Of a stretch of 8,715 nucleotides of DNA, positions 6,267-8,715 are shown one piece after another; within the stretch, counting starts at the first letter, position 1; every line of letters begins with the position of its first letter. The stretch comes from Bacteroidota bacterium. GTDB taxonomy: Bacteria > Bacteroidota > Bacteroidia > Bacteroidales > UBA10428. Below the pieces are notes generated by a model. The model was given only the letters and a program-made list of their open reading frames with translations. It was not told the DNA's origin and did not search any database. The position numbers and the translations under genes are program-made. The DNA lies in NCBI GenBank assembly GCA_024640925.1, contig JAHEEB010000125.1:1-8715 (forward strand), in the 5' to 3' direction.

Positions 6267-6956
6267 ATGTTGGTAAATATTCTCTTAACTGCTCAGGATG
6301 TTGTTGCCGGAAGCGCGGAACAACTGGCTGTAACTCCGGAAATCTCCGAAGTATCGTTTTTTAGTCTTCTTCTCAAGGGAGGTTATATTCTTTTTCCCAT
6401 TTTCATATTATCGTTTATTGCAGTTTATCTTATTGTTGAAAAAGCGCTTGTATTCAGAAAGGAACTTCGTGTTGATAAGAGCACTGTAGATATCTTCTAT
6501 AACTATTTGCGTAAAGGCGATGTTGATGCAGCCAGTATGCACCTGAACAATCATCAGACTTCATATGCACGAATCTATGTTAAAGTACTCAGGAAACTTG
6601 GTAAACCTATCCGGGAAATTGAGGATGCTATGGAATCGGCAAGTAACATAGAGGTAGCCAGGGTTAGTAAAAATCTGGGTTATCTTGGACTGATTGCTGG
6701 TATTGCCCCCATGCTTGGTTTTGTGGGAACTATTTCAGGTATTATAAAGATCTTCTATAATATATCACTTACCGATAACATCAGTATTGGCGTTATCTCT
6801 GGGGGTTTATATGAAAAAATGATTTCTTCGGGAACGGGACTTATTGTTGGTATTATTGCATATACAGGTTATCACATTCTGAATATGCGACTGACTAAGT
6901 TTATCTCAAAAGTTGAGGAAGAATCGTTTGAATTTCTGGATCTTTTAAGTCATTAA
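6267..6956 (+). CDS. exbB: ExbB / MotA-TolQ-ExbB family proton channel subunit
   Basis: A 229-residue inner-membrane protein that would form the pentameric proton channel with ExbD and energise TonB. A short periplasmic N-terminus is followed by TM1 (about 39-61) and a cytoplasmic domain (about 62-136) that includes YLRKGDVDAASMHLNNH and the helix IREIEDAMESASNIEVARVS. TM2 (about 137-163) carries GIAPMLGFVGTISGI, and TM3 (about 185-207) carries MISSGTGLIVGIIAYTGYH. Thr155 and Thr190 occupy the places of the pore-lining threonines of E. coli ExbB (Thr148, Thr181). The length is close to typical for the family. The start ATG has no strong Shine-Dalgarno sequence, as is common in Bacteroidota. 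exbD follows after 3 bp, so the two are translationally coupled or at least cotranscribed. Confidence 0.93.
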   Translation: MLVNILLTAQDVVAGSAEQLAVTPEISEVSFFSLLLKGGYILFPIFILSFIAVYLIVEKALVFRKELRVDKSTVDIFYNYLRKGDVDAASMHLNNHQTSYARIYVKVLRKLGKPIREIEDAMESASNIEVARVSKNLGYLGLIAGIAPMLGFVGTISGIIKIFYNISLTDNISIGVISGGLYEKMISSGTGLIVGIIAYTGYHILNMRLTKFISKVEEESFEFLDLLSH

Positions 6957-6959
6957 GGA

Positions 6960-7361
6960 ATGAAGATAAAACATCCGTCAGAATTTAAGGCTGAGGTTGC
7001 AACAGCATCGTTGAACGATATTATGTTCTTTCTACTGTTGTTTTTCCTTATCATAGCAACATTTGCCAACCCCAATGTTATAAAGCTGATGCTACCAAAG
7101 GCAGCATCGAGCCAGACTGTTACAAAAAAACAAGTTACCCTGTCGGTTAATAAAGACAAGCAATATTTTATCGACCGAAGGGCAATACCAACAGAAAGCC
7201 TGGAAACAGAGCTTAAAAAACTGGAATCAGATATTCCGGATGTAACAATTGTTGTAAGGGCAGATCATTCTCTTACCATACAGGATTTAGTCGATATTCT
7301 GCAGGTTGGGAGCAAATTAAGAATTAAAATGATTTTGGCTACTGACAAGAAAAAATCGTAG
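6960..7361 (+). CDS. exbD: ExbD / TolR family proton channel subunit
   Basis: A 133-residue protein with the ExbD layout: a short cytoplasmic N-terminus, one membrane helix (about 20-36) and a periplasmic domain (about 43-133). Asp20 in SLNDIMFFLLLFFLI sits at the position of the proton-carrying Asp25 of E. coli ExbD, so the key residue is intact. The periplasmic part contains VTLSVNKDKQYFIDRRAI and TIVVRADHSLTIQDLVDIL, the usual 'DRR' and 'R-A-D' motifs of the family. It is in the same operon as exbB, whose TAA stop is 3 bp upstream, with AAGGA overlapping the junction. Only one ExbD-type gene is present here, whereas many Bacteroidota loci carry two. Transcription ends at the hairpin 35 bp after its stop codon. 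Confidence 0.93.
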   Translation: MKIKHPSEFKAEVATASLNDIMFFLLLFFLIIATFANPNVIKLMLPKAASSQTVTKKQVTLSVNKDKQYFIDRRAIPTESLETELKKLESDIPDVTIVVRADHSLTIQDLVDILQVGSKLRIKMILATDKKKS

Positions 7362-7394
7362 CCGATACAGTTGAAACAAACGATATTCTAATAT

Positions 7395-7431
7395 AAACAG
7401 CAGACTACAAAAGTAATCCGCTGTTTTTTTT
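7395..7431 (+). terminator. Rho-independent terminator of exbB/exbD
   Basis: AACAGC (7396-7401) pairs with GCTGTT (7420-7425). Inside it, GACTAC (7403-7408) pairs with GTAATC (7413-7418) around an AAAA loop, with two A/C mismatches in the whole stem. Eight consecutive T (7424-7431) follow. It lies between convergent exbD and leuB. Confidence 0.85.
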
Positions 7432-7450
7432 ATTGCAATTTGTGCAATAA
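7430..7450 (-). terminator. Second hairpin, possible leuB transcript end
   Basis: TTATTGCA (7430-7437) and TGCAATAA (7443-7450) form a perfect 8-bp stem around a 5-base loop, 12 bp after the leuB stop codon. Read in the leuB direction it is followed by a run of A rather than T, so it is not a classic terminator. Together with the neighbouring hairpin it may still end or stabilise the leuB transcript. Confidence 0.4.
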
Positions 7451-7462
7451 TGCTTTTAAACT

Positions 7463-8524
7463 TTAAATATTCTTAGCTAACCAGTCGCCTACATCACTCG
7501 TTGAATAAGCTTTTCCAGTTTCGGCAATATCAATTGTTACAATACCCTCGTTGATTGATCTTGTAACGACATCACGAATAATTTTTCCGGCATCGGGCAT
7601 ACCTAAAGAAGATTCAAACATCATAGCTGCCGAAAGTACTGTTGCTAATGGGTTGGCAATATTCTTTCCGGCACCCTGCGGATAAGATCCATGTATTGGT
7701 TCGTATACCGAAGTATAGGTACCAATGGAAGCCGAAGGTAATAAACCCATTGAGCCAGTTATAACACTTGCTTCGTCCGATAATATATCTCCAAACATAT
7801 TTTCGGTAACAATCACATCGAACTTTGTCGGGCATTGTATTATCTGCATAGCAGCATTGTCAACCAGCAGAAATTCAACTTCTACCTCGGGATATTCCAC
7901 AGCAGTTTCCTGAATGGTTTCTCTCCAAAGCCTTGATGTGGCCAAAACATTAGCTTTGTCAACAGCAGTAAGCTTTTTTCTGCGCTTCATGGCATATTCA
8001 AAAGCCATATGCGTAACCCTTGATATCTCCTCTTTCGAATATACGTTGGTATCGAAAGCTTTGGTGCCATCTTCAGTCCTTCCCCTTATTTCGCCGTAAT
8101 ATATACCTCCTGTAAGTTCCCTAATCATAATAAAATCGGCACCTTCAACAAGTTCACGACGCAAAGGTGATTTATGAATTAGCGATGGAAATGTGGTAAC
8201 CGGACGAACATTACCATACAAGCCCAGCTTTTTGCGCATAGCCAGCAATCCTTGTTCCGGTCGCACTTTTGCTTTCGGATCATTATCATACTTCGGATCG
8301 CCTATTGCTCCAAACAGAACAGCATCGGACTTCATACAGATTTGATGTGTTTCATCCGGATATGGATTTCCTGTCTTTTCAATTGCTATTGCTCCCACTA
8401 ATGCTGGGGTATAGCTAAACTCATGGTTAAACTTTTTTTCAACAGCTCTGATAACTTTCAAAGCTTGTTCTACTACTTCCGGGCCTATTCCGTCTCCCGC
8501 AAGAACTGCAATGTTCTTCTTCAC
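7463..8524 (-). CDS. leuB: 3-isopropylmalate dehydrogenase
   Basis: Catalyses the NAD-dependent oxidative decarboxylation of 3-isopropylmalate to 2-oxoisocaproate, the third step of leucine synthesis, in the cytoplasm as a homodimer. The 353 residues are full length. The sequence opens with the nucleotide/substrate strand [29 protein letters not shown] (135-145, Tyr143) and Lys190 in VDKANVL are catalytic. Asp222 (VDNAAM), Asp246 and Asp250 (MFGDILSD) bind the metal, and [18 protein letters not shown] (275-292) binds the cofactor. [11 protein letters not shown] marks it as LeuB rather than tartrate or isocitrate dehydrogenase. The start codon is GTG: the codon just upstream is TAA, and the family N-terminus begins here. 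At 283-284 Gln-Gly replaces the Asp-Ile pair that contacts the NAD adenosine ribose in well-studied enzymes. No other leu or ilv gene is in view. Upstream lies a 190-bp region with a long inverted repeat. Confidence 0.97.
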   Translation of the reverse strand: MKKNIAVLAGDGIGPEVVEQALKVIRAVEKKFNHEFSYTPALVGAIAIEKTGNPYPDETHQICMKSDAVLFGAIGDPKYDNDPKAKVRPEQGLLAMRKKLGLYGNVRPVTTFPSLIHKSPLRRELVEGADFIMIRELTGGIYYGEIRGRTEDGTKAFDTNVYSKEEISRVTHMAFEYAMKRRKKLTAVDKANVLATSRLWRETIQETAVEYPEVEVEFLLVDNAAMQIIQCPTKFDVIVTENMFGDILSDEASVITGSMGLLPSASIGTYTSVYEPIHGSYPQGAGKNIANPLATVLSAAMMFESSLGMPDAGKIIRDVVTRSINEGIVTIDIAETGKAYSTSDVGDWLAKNI

Positions 8525-8715
8525 TTACTTTGTTTTTAATTTGTATTTATATGTCAAAATTCATTTTGTTCTCATTATAACAGGCTTAATTATCAAAGGC
8601 TTTCAGCAGTTTCTTTAAACCTCGATTAAGAATTTTTAAACCAACAATTTTACATGTTGCTATTAACAATTCCTAAATCGGGGCAGGTTGTAAGCAATTG
8701 TAATTTTCAATAATT
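8525..8715. other. leuB upstream region
   Basis: 191 bp to the window edge, AT-rich, containing no supportable gene. The only strong structure is the inverted repeat at 8620-8683. No exact TAnnTTTG box was found in the leuB direction; GAATTTTG and TAAAATTG are one-mismatch candidates without a matching -33 box. Confidence 0.4.
8620..8683. repeat. Long imperfect inverted repeat (stem-loop) upstream of leuB
   Basis: CCTCGATTAAGAATT (8620-8634) pairs with AATTCCTAAATCGGGG (8668-8683): 14 pairs including one G/T, one A/A mismatch and one bulged C. Inside it CAACA (8642-8646) can pair with TGTTG (8655-8659), extending the structure. On the leuB strand only a short TTT follows, so it is not a convincing terminator. 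It may be an mRNA leader structure or a small dispersed palindromic element. Confidence 0.6.

Noticed and set aside
6953..7159. Minus-strand frame of 68 codons
   Set aside because: Antisense shadow of exbD with no family resemblance.
8586..8669. Leucine-rich short frame upstream of leuB as an attenuator leader peptide
   Set aside because: No ATG or ribosome site, only a TTG; it overlaps the stem-loop instead of preceding a terminator with a T-tract.

Overview
The window looks like an AT-rich chromosomal segment from a Bacteroidota bacterium, probably a Bacteroidales/Marinilabiliales-type lineage. This is an inference from three things: the gene content (a TonB/ExbB/ExbD set, a Bacteroidota-style LeuB, a DUF4272 protein), the near absence of strong Shine-Dalgarno sequences, and two intergenic matches to the Bacteroidota -7 promoter element TAnnTTTG. 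I see no rRNA, tRNA, CRISPR array, transposase or phage gene.

Left part (1-3540, all minus strand). Three loosely spaced genes of accessory character. The first is a secreted or membrane-anchored protein cut by the window edge, with an alpha/alpha-barrel look and a distant resemblance to linalool dehydratase/isomerase-like proteins. The second is a two-part protein ending in a DUF4272 domain. The third is a patatin-like lipid acyl hydrolase with an altered oxyanion-hole loop.

Middle (about 3541-4215). No convincing gene. It is dominated by an array of 21-bp direct repeats (19 clear units in perfect register, perhaps 21 or more). The repeats run toward a small + strand gene for a helix-turn-helix protein with a textbook leucine zipper (4216-4551). 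A dimeric DNA-binding protein next to a helically phased repeat array is the most intriguing arrangement in the window.

Right part (4572-7361). An energy-transduction locus built around one divergent intergenic region. Leftward run a TonB-like protein and, 5 bp later, a DedA-family membrane protein. Rightward run ExbB and ExbD, 3 bp apart. ExbB/ExbD would form the proton channel that energises the TonB-like protein; DedA proteins are also linked to the proton-motive force and lipid-carrier flipping. exbD ends at a strong hairpin-plus-T-tract terminator and meets leuB, which comes from the opposite direction.

Right end (7463-8715). leuB (3-isopropylmalate dehydrogenase, leucine biosynthesis) starts with GTG and stands alone as far as the window shows. 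Its upstream region carries a long imperfect inverted repeat (8620-8683) of unknown role.
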